A stretch of DNA of 64,000 bases from Pseudomonas brassicacearum (GTDB taxonomy: Bacteria > Pseudomonadota > Gammaproteobacteria > Pseudomonadales > Pseudomonadaceae): the NCBI RefSeq assembly GCF_009601685.2, contig NZ_CP045701.2, positions 2,232,001-2,296,000 on the forward strand, read 5' to 3'. The stretch's first letter is position 1. Each line of letters starts with the position of its first letter. The notes under the pieces are model-generated. The model searched no databases and was not told where the DNA came from. It was given only the letters and a program-made list of their open reading frames with translations. The translations under genes were made by a program, and so were the position numbers. Below are positions 54,319-61,972 of the stretch, piece by piece.

Positions 54319-55065
54319 GTGGATAAAGTCATCGTCATTACCGGTGGCGGCCGCGGAATCGGGGCGGCCACGGCGTTGTTGGCTGCCGGTTTGGGCTATC
54401 GGATCTGCATCAATTACCAGTCCGATGAGAGTGCCGCGCAGGAGGTGCTCGAGCAGGTCCGGGCCAAGGGCGCGCAGGCGATTGCCGTGCGGGCCGACGT
54501 GAGCATCGAAGACGAAGTGATCGGCCTGTTCAACCGAGTGGATGCCGAGCTGGGCCGTGTCACCGCCCTGGTGAACAACGCCGGCACGGTGGCCCACAAG
54601 TCCCGGCTCGATGAAATGTCCGAATTTCGCATTCTCAAGATCATGAAGACCAACGTGCTGGGGCCGATTCTTTGTGCCAAGCACGCGGTGCTGCGCATGT
54701 CGCCCAGGCATGGCGGGCAGGGCGGCAGCATCGTCAACGTCTCGTCGGTGGCCGCGCGCCTGGGGGCGCCGGGGGAGTACGTCGATTATGCAGCCTCCAA
54801 GGGCGCGCTGGACACCTTCACCATCGGCTTGTCCAAGGAAGTGGCTGGCGAAGGCATTCGCGTCAATGCGGTGCGCCCCGGCTACATCTACACCGATTTC
54901 CATGCCCTGAGCGGCGATCCGGACCGGGTCAGCAAGCTGGAGTCGGCGATTCCCATGGCCCGGGGCGGTCGTCCGGATGAAGTGGCTGAAGCGATTATCT
55001 GGCTGCTATCGGACAAGGCTTCGTATGCGACTGGGACGTTTGTGGATTTGGGTGGGGGGCGCTGA
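54319..55065 (+). CDS. SDR-family oxidoreductase, YgfF-like
   Basis: A 248-residue short-chain dehydrogenase close to E. coli YgfF. The cofactor loop is VIVITGGGRGIGAATALL, and the active site includes NNAG, Ser in VNVSSVAARLG and the Tyr-x-x-x-Lys of YVDYAASKGALDTF. GTG 54319 is chosen because GGGGGAAG lies 5 bases before it and the protein then begins VDKVIVITGG; ATG 54304 would place this site inside the gene. It reduces or oxidises a small alcohol or ketone with NAD(P)H. The substrate is unknown. Confidence 0.88.
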   Translation: MDKVIVITGGGRGIGAATALLAAGLGYRICINYQSDESAAQEVLEQVRAKGAQAIAVRADVSIEDEVIGLFNRVDAELGRVTALVNNAGTVAHKSRLDEMSEFRILKIMKTNVLGPILCAKHAVLRMSPRHGGQGGSIVNVSSVAARLGAPGEYVDYAASKGALDTFTIGLSKEVAGEGIRVNAVRPGYIYTDFHALSGDPDRVSKLESAIPMARGGRPDEVAEAIIWLLSDKASYATGTFVDLGGGR

Positions 55066-55090
55066 GTCCTGGGGTGTCTGTTTTGGCCCT

Positions 55091-55156
55091 ATCGCGAGCA
55101 AGCTTTGCTCCCACAGGGGGCAGCGTTCCAATGTGGGAGCAAAGCTTGCTCGCGAT
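55091..55156. repeat. perfect REP inverted repeat, 25-base arms
   Basis: Arms 55091-55115 and 55132-55156 are exact complements (ATCGCGAGCAAGC ... TGCTCCCACA). It lies between the convergent SDR and MocR genes and probably stops transcription from both sides. Confidence 0.85.
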
Positions 55157-55181
55157 GGCGGCCCGACAGGCAACCCAAATA

Positions 55182-56591
55182 TCAAAACGAGCGAATAATC
55201 CGCCCCAACGTCTCCATGGCTTTTTCAGACGCCTCGGTCCACGGGCTGCCATAGTTCAAGCGGATGCAATTGCTGAAACGCCGGGTCGCTGAAAAGATCG
55301 GTCCCGGCGCGATGCTGATGCCCTGGGCCAGGGCCATCCGGAACAATTTCAGCGAGTCCATCTGCTGCGGCAGCTCCAGCCACAGGAAGTAACCGCCCGC
55401 CGGTTGGCTGACCCGGGTCTGGGCCGGGAAATAGCGGGCGATGGCGGCGAGCATCGCGCTTTGCTGTTCTTCCAGGGCGTAGCGCAGTTTGCGCAGGTGA
55501 CGGTCGTAGCCGCCATGTTGCAGGTAGTCGGCGATGGCGGCCTGGGCCGGCATCGAGGCGCACAACGAAGTCATGAGCTTGAGCCGTTCGATCTTCTGCG
55601 CGTAGCGCCCGGCGGCGACCCAGCCGATGCGATAACCCGGTGCCAGGCTCTTGGCGAACGAGCCGCAATGCATCACTAGCCCTTCGGTGTCGAACGCCTT
55701 GGCGGGCTTGGGGGCCTGCTGGCCGTAATAGAGTTCGGCGTACACGTCGTCCTCGATCAGCGGCACCTGATGGCGGCGCAGCAACTCGACCAGCGCCTGT
55801 TTGCGTTCCTCGGGCATGGTCGCGCCCATGGGATTCTGGAAGCTGGTCATGCACCAGCAGGCCTTGATCGGATGGCGCTCCAGTGTCTGCGCCAGCACGT
55901 CCAGGTCGATGCCGTCGCGCGGGTGGACGGGAATTTCCACGGCCTTGAGCTTGAGCCGCTCCAGTACCTGCAGGCTGGCGTAGAACGCTGGCGCTTCGAT
56001 CGCCACCAGGTCGCCGGGCTCGGTCACGGCTTGCAGGCACAGGTTCAAGGCTTCCAGGGCACCGTTGGTGACCAGCAGTTCTTCCATGGGCAGCATCAGC
56101 CCGCCGACCATGTAGCGCAGGGCGATCTGGCGGCGCAAGTGTGGATTGCCCGGCGACATGTCCGTGACCACCATTCGCGGGTCCATGTCCCGTGATGCGC
56201 TGGACAGCGAACGGGACAGCCGTTGCAGCGGGAACAGCATCGGGCTGGGGAATGCCGAGCCGAACGGTACGGTGGCCGGGTCCTTGATGGAGTCGAGGAC
56301 CGAAAACACCAGCTCACTGACGTCGACTTCGGTGGATTCGTGCACCTGGCTGCTGATCGCCGGCTCCGAAAACGGGCTCGGCGCATGGGTGTTGACGAAG
56401 TAGCCGGAGCGCGGCCGGGCCCGGATCATGCCGCGTCGCTCCAGCAGGTAATAGGCCTGGAATACGGTGGACGGGCTGACACCGTAGGTCTGGCTGGCGT
56501 AGCGTACCGACGGCACGCGCTGACCCGGCCCCAGCATGCCCGAGCGGATCAGTTCAGCGATGTCGTCGGCAAATTTCTCGTAGCGTTTCAT
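55182..56591 (-). CDS. MocR-type regulator: GntR domain fused to class I aminotransferase domain
   Basis: A 469-residue protein. Residues 1-70 form a GntR winged helix (IRSGMLGPGQRVPSVRYASQTYGVSPSTVFQAYYLLERRG), followed by a PLP aminotransferase-like domain with VTNGALEALNLCLQAVTEPGD, CWCMTSFQNPMGATMP and the PLP Lys in GSFAKSLAPGYRIGWV. MocR proteins use PLP or amino acid sensing to regulate transport or vitamin B6 genes. ATG 56591 begins the GntR domain. Its target is not evident; the upstream neighbour is ccoG across a REP palindrome. Confidence 0.93.
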   Translation of the reverse strand: MKRYEKFADDIAELIRSGMLGPGQRVPSVRYASQTYGVSPSTVFQAYYLLERRGMIRARPRSGYFVNTHAPSPFSEPAISSQVHESTEVDVSELVFSVLDSIKDPATVPFGSAFPSPMLFPLQRLSRSLSSASRDMDPRMVVTDMSPGNPHLRRQIALRYMVGGLMLPMEELLVTNGALEALNLCLQAVTEPGDLVAIEAPAFYASLQVLERLKLKAVEIPVHPRDGIDLDVLAQTLERHPIKACWCMTSFQNPMGATMPEERKQALVELLRRHQVPLIEDDVYAELYYGQQAPKPAKAFDTEGLVMHCGSFAKSLAPGYRIGWVAAGRYAQKIERLKLMTSLCASMPAQAAIADYLQHGGYDRHLRKLRYALEEQQSAMLAAIARYFPAQTRVSQPAGGYFLWLELPQQMDSLKLFRMALAQGISIAPGPIFSATRRFSNCIRLNYGSPWTEASEKAMETLGRIIRSF

Positions 56592-56634
56592 GGGGGGCCT
56601 AGTCTGGAGTGACGCGTGGTTTGCACTTCTTTAA

Positions 56635-56656
56635 CTGTGGGAGCTCGCTCCCACAG
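56635..56656. repeat. GTGGGAGC palindrome
   Basis: Perfect 10-base arms CTGTGGGAGC with GCTCCCACAG and a 2-base loop lie just after the ccoG stop and before the MocR gene. Probably terminates ccoG. Confidence 0.7.
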
Positions 56657-56676
56657 GTGCCTGGCATCTTATAGCT

Positions 56677-58089
56677 TCACCGATTCATCGGTGCGACAAA
56701 ACGGCTCTTGGCAACGCTGTAGATGCCCGGCTCGTTAGTGTCGGCGACCTTGAACGTCATTTCCTGGGAGCCTTTGCCCGGCCGTTCGCTAAGCATCGCT
56801 ACGGACACCGGCACATCGACGATTTCCCCCGGGGCCAGGCTCAGTTGGGTCTTGCCCTGCAGGATGAAGCCGTCGCCGTCCACCAGGGACAGGTGATAAT
56901 CCTGGCGCTGTTGGGTCTTGTTGATGATTTTCAGGCTGTAGATGTTCTCGATCTGGCCGGCGCTGTTTTCACGGAACAGGCCACGGTCCTTGCTGACGTC
57001 CAGCGACACCATGGGCCGTTGCATCAGCGCCACGACCAGCGCGCCGATCATTACCAGCAGCACGGCGGTATAGCCGATCAGCCGAGGACGCAGCAGGTGA
57101 GTCTTGCCACCCTGCAACTGATGTTCGGAGGTGTATTTGATCAGGCCTCGGGCGTAGCCCATCTTGTCCATGATCGAGTCGCAGGCATCGATGCAGGCCG
57201 CGCAGCCGATGCATTCCATCTGCAGGCCGTCGCGGATGTCGATGCCGGTGGGGCAGACCTGCACGCACATCTGGCAGTCGATGCAGTCGCCCAGGCCAAT
57301 ATTGGCTGGGATTGCCTCGCGTTTGCGCGGGCCGCGGATTTCACCACGGGCCGTGTCGTAGGAAATAGTCAGTGTGTCCTTGTCGAACATCACGCTCTGA
57401 AAGCGTGCGTAAGGGCACATGTGCATGCACACCGCTTCCCGCAGCCAGCCGGCATTGAGGTAGGTGGCTGCGGTAAAGAAGAGCACCCAGAACAAGCTCA
57501 CACCCGCCATTTGCAGGGTCAGCAGTTCTTCGGCCAAGGGGCGGATCGGCGTGAAGTACCCCACGAACGTCAGGCCGGTGAGCAGGCTGATGGCCAGCCA
57601 CAGCGTGTGCTTGGCGCTGCGGCGCAGGAGCTTGTTCAGGCCCCAGGGCGCCGCTTGCAGCTTGATCCGCTGGTTGCGTTCGCCTTCGGTGATTTTCTCG
57701 CACCACATGAAGATCCAGGTCCAGGAGCTCTGTGGGCAGGTGTAGCCGCACCATACGCGGCCGGCAAACACGGTGATCGCGAACAGGCCGAAGGCGGCGA
57801 TGATCAGCAGGGCCGAGAGCAGGATGAAATCCTGGGGCCAGAAGGTCGCGCCAAAGATGTGGAATTTGCTTTCGGAAAGGTCCCAGAGCACCGCCTGGCG
57901 GCCGCCCCAGTTCAACCACACCGTGCCGAAGAACAGCAGGAACAGAACCCCCGCCCCGCTGATGCGCAGGGTACGAAACAAACCGGTGAAGCTGCGGGTG
58001 TGGATCAGGTTGTCGGTGCTCCTGGCCTTTATCTTCGTTGGCGCAGGTTCGAACGTCTGTATCAACTGGACGGGGATTCTATCGCTCAT
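56677..58089 (-). CDS. ccoG: CcoG/RdxA-type cytochrome oxidase accessory protein
   Basis: A 470-residue membrane iron-sulfur protein. About five membrane helices are followed by a cytoplasmic region with two 4Fe-4S motifs (CIDCQMCVQVCPTGID and CIGCAACIDACD), and further Cys in VWCGYTCPQSSW and CMHMCPYARFQ. A periplasmic C-terminal domain follows. CcoG helps supply reduced copper to the cbb3 oxidase (it reduces Cu(II)). In many bacteria it lies with ccoHIS or ccoNOPQ; neither is visible here, so it may be a second copy or a detached gene. The upstream 308 bases hold only a repeat. Confidence 0.93.
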   Translation of the reverse strand: MSDRIPVQLIQTFEPAPTKIKARSTDNLIHTRSFTGLFRTLRISGAGVLFLLFFGTVWLNWGGRQAVLWDLSESKFHIFGATFWPQDFILLSALLIIAAFGLFAITVFAGRVWCGYTCPQSSWTWIFMWCEKITEGERNQRIKLQAAPWGLNKLLRRSAKHTLWLAISLLTGLTFVGYFTPIRPLAEELLTLQMAGVSLFWVLFFTAATYLNAGWLREAVCMHMCPYARFQSVMFDKDTLTISYDTARGEIRGPRKREAIPANIGLGDCIDCQMCVQVCPTGIDIRDGLQMECIGCAACIDACDSIMDKMGYARGLIKYTSEHQLQGGKTHLLRPRLIGYTAVLLVMIGALVVALMQRPMVSLDVSKDRGLFRENSAGQIENIYSLKIINKTQQRQDYHLSLVDGDGFILQGKTQLSLAPGEIVDVPVSVAMLSERPGKGSQEMTFKVADTNEPGIYSVAKSRFVAPMNR

Positions 58090-58245
58090 GGTCGGTCGCT
58101 CATCAGCCTCTATCTGGCCGGCGCACTATGACCATGGAACTGTTTGCATAACAGACTCAGGTGCTTCGATAAAAACCGGATCAGATGCCGCGAAGCCCAG
58201 GCCCTGCGACACTTTGATGCACCCCGGAAGTGACGAACATATTAC

Positions 58246-58369
58246 TGTGGCGAGGGGATTTATCCCCGCTGGGCTGCGAAGCAGCCCCAAATGCATCTGT
58301 GACTGCGGTGTATCAGGCAGTACGTTGGGGCCGCTTCGCGCCCCAGCGGGGATAAATCCCCTCGCCACA
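58246..58369. repeat. perfect 28-base inverted repeat (GTGGCGAGGGGATTTATCCCC type)
   Basis: Arms 58246-58273 and 58342-58369 are exact complements beginning TGTGGCGAGGGG. A 12-base direct repeat AAATGCATCTGT occurs at 58289 and again right after the second arm. The element occupies the 308-base gap between ccoG and the small gene at 58398-58634; no gene seen in the remainder. Confidence 0.85.
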
Positions 58370-58397
58370 AATGCATCTGTTGCCTGTGGATTGGGCT

Positions 58398-58634
58398 TCA
58401 GATCGCCGAACCGCTGTCGCTGGCCTTCAGGTGCTTGCGCCCGTCGACTGCGCCGGCCACGGTCAGTGCATCGGCCTCGGCCTCGGTGATGTAGACCAGG
58501 TCACCGTTGATCTCCACGGCTGACATGGCCTTGTCCGGGTCGGTGATGATGGCCAGCTCGCTGGCGGGGCGTTGTTTGGGGCCGTTGGGGGTTTCGAAAT
58601 GGCAGGTCTGGTTGTCATCGATACGAACAGTCAT
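58398..58634 (-). CDS. small DUF3203-like protein
   Basis: A 78-residue acidic protein (MTVRIDDNQTCHFETPNGPK ... AVEINGDLVYITEAEADALTVAGAVDGRKHLK). Size and the ITEAEADAL-x-x-AGAxDGRKHLK ending fit my recollection of the Pseudomonas DUF3203 family. AAGGAG lies 8 bases before ATG 58634. No signal peptide or membrane segment. Function unknown. Confidence 0.75.
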   Translation of the reverse strand: MTVRIDDNQTCHFETPNGPKQRPASELAIITDPDKAMSAVEINGDLVYITEAEADALTVAGAVDGRKHLKASDSGSAI

Positions 58635-58770
58635 GGTGTTGCTCCTTCAGGGGTCATGAACGTTAGGTCTCGCGGCCAAGCCAGGGTTCGTTGCGGCTGA
58701 TCAGCGGTCAGGCGCACCTCTGGCGCCGCCTGCGGTCCATCGTTTATCGAATGAAAAAAGAGGACGGTCC

Positions 58771-59274
58771 ATGGACACCTGGTGGCATGAAGTCTGGGTA
58801 ACCCTGCAGGCGGAATTCGCCGATATCACCGATGCCCAGCAGATGACCCGGGTCACGGTGCGCCTGATCATGGCCGCGCTGCTGGGCGGCATCCTGGGTT
58901 TCGAGCGCGAACACAAGGGCAAGGCTGCCGGCGTGCGGACCCACATGCTCGTGGCCCTGGGGGCGGCGCTGTTCGTATTGGTGCCACAGATGTCCGGGTC
59001 CCAGGCCGATGCCATGAGTCGGGTGATACAAGGCGTGGTCGCCGGCATCGGTTTCCTCGGCGCCGGCACCATCCTGAAGAACAGCGACGGCGACGAAGGC
59101 CACGTCAAGGGCCTGACCACCGCTGCGGGCCTCTGGATGACCGCCGCCATTGGCATTGCCGCCGGGTTGGGGCGGGAGGCGACGGCGGTGCTCAGTACGG
59201 TGCTGGCGCTGGCGATTTTCAGTGTGATGCCGGTGATTGTCCGGGCGCTGGAGAAGGACGACAAACCATCCTGA
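58771..59274 (+). CDS. MgtC/SapB-family membrane protein
   Basis: A 167-residue protein with four membrane helices and the MgtC core LLGGILGFEREHKGKAAGVRTHMLVALGAALFV, GVVAGIGFLGAGTILK and KGLTTAAGLWMTAAIGIAAG. This short form is the SapB/MgtC type lacking the C-terminal ACT-like domain of Salmonella MgtC. It is an inner membrane protein associated with growth in low magnesium. AGAGGA precedes ATG 58771. No Mg riboswitch recognised. Confidence 0.9.
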   Translation: MDTWWHEVWVTLQAEFADITDAQQMTRVTVRLIMAALLGGILGFEREHKGKAAGVRTHMLVALGAALFVLVPQMSGSQADAMSRVIQGVVAGIGFLGAGTILKNSDGDEGHVKGLTTAAGLWMTAAIGIAAGLGREATAVLSTVLALAIFSVMPVIVRALEKDDKPS

Positions 59275-59290
59275 ATATAAGACTTGTGGA

Positions 59291-59366
59291 GCGGGCTTGC
59301 TCGCGAAGGCGGCGTGGCAAGCAATATTTTCCTCGACTGACACACCGCTTTCGCGAGCAAGCCCGC
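59291..59366. repeat. REP pair (GCGGGCTTGCTCGCG arms)
   Basis: Arms 59291-59312 and 59345-59366 are complementary with one mismatch. The repeat lies between the MgtC gene and the convergent small gene, so it may end both transcripts. Confidence 0.75.
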
Positions 59367-59378
59367 ACAGGTTTTTCG

Positions 59379-59573
59379 TCATCCAGTTTCTTTATTACTA
59401 CGCTTGAATCGAACCCGCTCCGGCGGCGCCTCGCTCGGCGGGTCACCCAGTGGCGGTTGTGGGGCCAGTGGCGGGTCTTTCTCTGGAATCGGTTCCGGAT
59501 CAGGGCCGGGCGGGGGCAAGGTGGGGTCGTCGATGTTCGGATCGGGTGTTTCGGCCGGGATGGGAATATTCAT
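59379..59573 (-). CDS. small proline-rich protein
   Basis: A 64-residue protein, mostly Pro, Asp and Glu (MNIPIPAETPDPNIDDPTLP ... PEPIPEKDPP), with a basic tail (RVRFKRSNKETG). GGAG lies 10 bases before ATG 59573. Such short proline-rich proteins are common in this genus; no function is known to me. Low complexity makes this call less sure, but the start site and strand spacing support it. Confidence 0.6.
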   Translation of the reverse strand: MNIPIPAETPDPNIDDPTLPPPGPDPEPIPEKDPPLAPQPPLGDPPSEAPPERVRFKRSNKETG

Positions 59574-59784
59574 CGGGACGGGTCTCCGTGACGCACATGG
59601 CTTGAGTCGTGCTTATTGTTGTTGACCACCTAGTACCGGCTTTGATCCCCAGGGTGCATCGGGGCAAATCCCTCTGAACTTTTAGTCGTTGATTCGGTTC
59701 GGAGTTTAAGTGAGTTTTTTCAGGGACCCGTTGGGCCTTTACCGCCACAAGCGCGTCCATGGGGCGTAAAAGGAGCGATGCTCG

Positions 59785-61782
59785 ATGACTGCCGAACACC
59801 CGACTGAACCGGCCTGCAACCCGCATCTGCCGCTGTCTCAAGCCTTGTTGTTGCCGCGTATTGCTATTGAAAACACCATGCCGGTGATCGACGGTGGACA
59901 ATTCGCTGCCAAGGCCGTGGCCGGGCAGGACGTGACAGTGACCAGCAAGGTCTTCGCCGATGGCCACGACAAGCTGGCCGTGCGCATTCGCTGGCGTGCG
60001 CTGCAGGATGAAGCGTGGAACAGCGAGGTCATGAGTGAGCTGGGCAACAACGGCTGGCGCGGCCAGTTCAACGTGCCGGAACAGGGCCGCTATGTGTTTT
60101 GTATCGAGGCCTGGATCGATCAGTTCGCCAGTTTTCGCTACGAGCTGGAGAAAAAGTTCGGTGCTGGGGTGCCGATCAGCCTGGAGTTACAGGAAGGGCG
60201 CAACCAAGTGCTGATGGCCGTCGAGCGCAGCACGGGTGAATTGAGCGAGCAACTGGCGGCCTTGCACCATGAGCTCTCCGGCCTGTTGCCGACCGAGCAG
60301 GTGGCGCTGTTCCTGGCGCCGCGCAGTGCCGATCTGATGTCCCAGGCCGACCATCGCCCGTACTTGAGCATCAGCCCCGAGTACCCGCTGGACGTGGAGC
60401 GCCAGTTGTCCGAGTTTGCCAGCTGGTATGAGCTGTTTCCCCGCTCGATCACCGACGATCCCCAGCGCCACGGCACTTTCAACGACGTCCATTCACGCCT
60501 GGCGGTGATCCAGGACATGGGTTTTGACGTGCTGTATTTTCCGCCGATCCACCCCATCGGCCGCAGTTTCCGCAAAGGCCCGAACAATTCCCTCACCGCC
60601 GGTCCCGACGATCCGGGCAGCCCATATGCCATTGGCGGCGAGGAGGGTGGGCACGAGGCCATTCACCCGCAATTGGGTAGCCGCGAGGACTTCCGGCGCC
60701 TGGTAGCGGCGGCCGCTGAGCACGGCCTGGAGATCGCCCTGGACTTCGCGATCCAATGCTCCCAAGACCACCCCTGGCTCAAGCAGCACCCGGGCTGGTT
60801 CAGCTGGCGGCCGGACGGCACGATCAAATATGCGGAAAACCCGCCGAAGAAATACCAGGACATCGTCAACGTTGACTTCTACGCGGCCGATGCGATTCCC
60901 AGCCTGTGGATGGAGCTGCGCGATATTGTGGTGGGCTGGGTCAAGGAGGGCGTGAAGATATTCCGCGTCGACAACCCTCACACCAAGCCACTGCCGTTCT
61001 GGCAATGGTTGATCGCCGATGTGCGGGCCCAAAACCCTGAAGTGATCTTCCTGGCTGAAGCGTTCACCACGCCGGCCATGATGGCGCGGCTGGGCAAGGT
61101 CGGTTACTCCCAGAGCTACACCTATTTCACCTGGCGCAACACCAAGGCGGAGCTGGCGACCTATTTCGCCGAACTCAACGAATCGCCGTGGCGCGAATGC
61201 TACCGGCCGAATTTTTTCGTCAATACGCCAGACATCAATCCGGCCTTTCTCCATGAGTCGGGGCGCGCCGGGTTTTTGATCCGCGCGGCCCTGGCAACCA
61301 TGGGCTCAGGCCTGTGGGGCATGTATTCGGGCTTCGAGCTGTGTGAATCGGCACCGGTGCCGGGCAAGGAGGAATACCTCGATTCGGAGAAATACGAGAT
61401 CCGCCCCCGGGACTTCACCGCGCCGGGCAACATCATTGCCGAGATCGCCCAGCTCAACCGCATCCGCCGGCAGAACCCCGCGCTGCATACCCACCTGGGC
61501 CTGAAGATCTACAACGCCTGGAACGACAACATTCTCTATTTCGGCAAGCGCACTGCCGACGGCAGCAACTTCATCCTGGTGGCGGTGAGTCTCGATCCGC
61601 ACAACCCGCAGGAGGCCAGTTTCGAGTTGCCGCTGTGGGAGACGGGCCTGCCCGACGACGCCCAGACCCAGGGCGAGGATCTCATGAACGGACATCGCTG
61701 GACCTGGTACGGCAAGTATCAGTTCATGCGAATTGACCCGGCATACCAGCCATTCGGGATTTGGCGGATCAGCGTGGCGTGA
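59785..61782 (+). CDS. glgE: alpha-1,4-glucan:maltose-1-phosphate maltosyltransferase GlgE
   Basis: A 665-residue GH13_3 enzyme. The N-terminal domain has KLAVRIRWRALQDEAWNSE; the catalytic barrel has VLYFPPIHPIGRSFRKGPNN, the nucleophile Asp in VKIFRVDNPHTKPLPFW, the acid Glu in VIFLAEAFTTPAMM and LGKVGYSQSYTYFTWRNTK. GlgE extends alpha-1,4-glucan using maltose-1-phosphate made by the TreS-maltokinase encoded next. AAGGAG precedes ATG 59785. A REP element, not a promoter I can define, separates it from treS. Confidence 0.96.
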   Translation: MTAEHPTEPACNPHLPLSQALLLPRIAIENTMPVIDGGQFAAKAVAGQDVTVTSKVFADGHDKLAVRIRWRALQDEAWNSEVMSELGNNGWRGQFNVPEQGRYVFCIEAWIDQFASFRYELEKKFGAGVPISLELQEGRNQVLMAVERSTGELSEQLAALHHELSGLLPTEQVALFLAPRSADLMSQADHRPYLSISPEYPLDVERQLSEFASWYELFPRSITDDPQRHGTFNDVHSRLAVIQDMGFDVLYFPPIHPIGRSFRKGPNNSLTAGPDDPGSPYAIGGEEGGHEAIHPQLGSREDFRRLVAAAAEHGLEIALDFAIQCSQDHPWLKQHPGWFSWRPDGTIKYAENPPKKYQDIVNVDFYAADAIPSLWMELRDIVVGWVKEGVKIFRVDNPHTKPLPFWQWLIADVRAQNPEVIFLAEAFTTPAMMARLGKVGYSQSYTYFTWRNTKAELATYFAELNESPWRECYRPNFFVNTPDINPAFLHESGRAGFLIRAALATMGSGLWGMYSGFELCESAPVPGKEEYLDSEKYEIRPRDFTAPGNIIAEIAQLNRIRRQNPALHTHLGLKIYNAWNDNILYFGKRTADGSNFILVAVSLDPHNPQEASFELPLWETGLPDDAQTQGEDLMNGHRWTWYGKYQFMRIDPAYQPFGIWRISVA

Positions 61783-61787
61783 TGCTA

Positions 61788-61893
61788 TGTAGGAGCTGTC
61801 GAGTGCAACGAGGCTGCGATCTTTCCAAAGACACTTGAGTCTCAAGCGAAAGATCAAAAGATCAAAAGATCGCAGGCTTCGCCAGCTCCTACA
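61788..61893. repeat. GTAGGAGCTG-type REP hairpin between glgE and treS
   Basis: It begins TGTAGGAGCTGTCGAGTGC, holds AAAGATCAAAAGATC units, and ends GCCAGCTCCTACAGG. It sits inside the presumed glgE-treS operon and may stabilise or partly end the upstream message. Confidence 0.8.
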
Positions 61894-61972
61894 GGGGGAT
61901 AAGGCCCCGCGCCACAAAAAGACCTCACAAGCCTGTATCCCGCGGCTTTATTGAATTCATCAGGAGTTGCAA

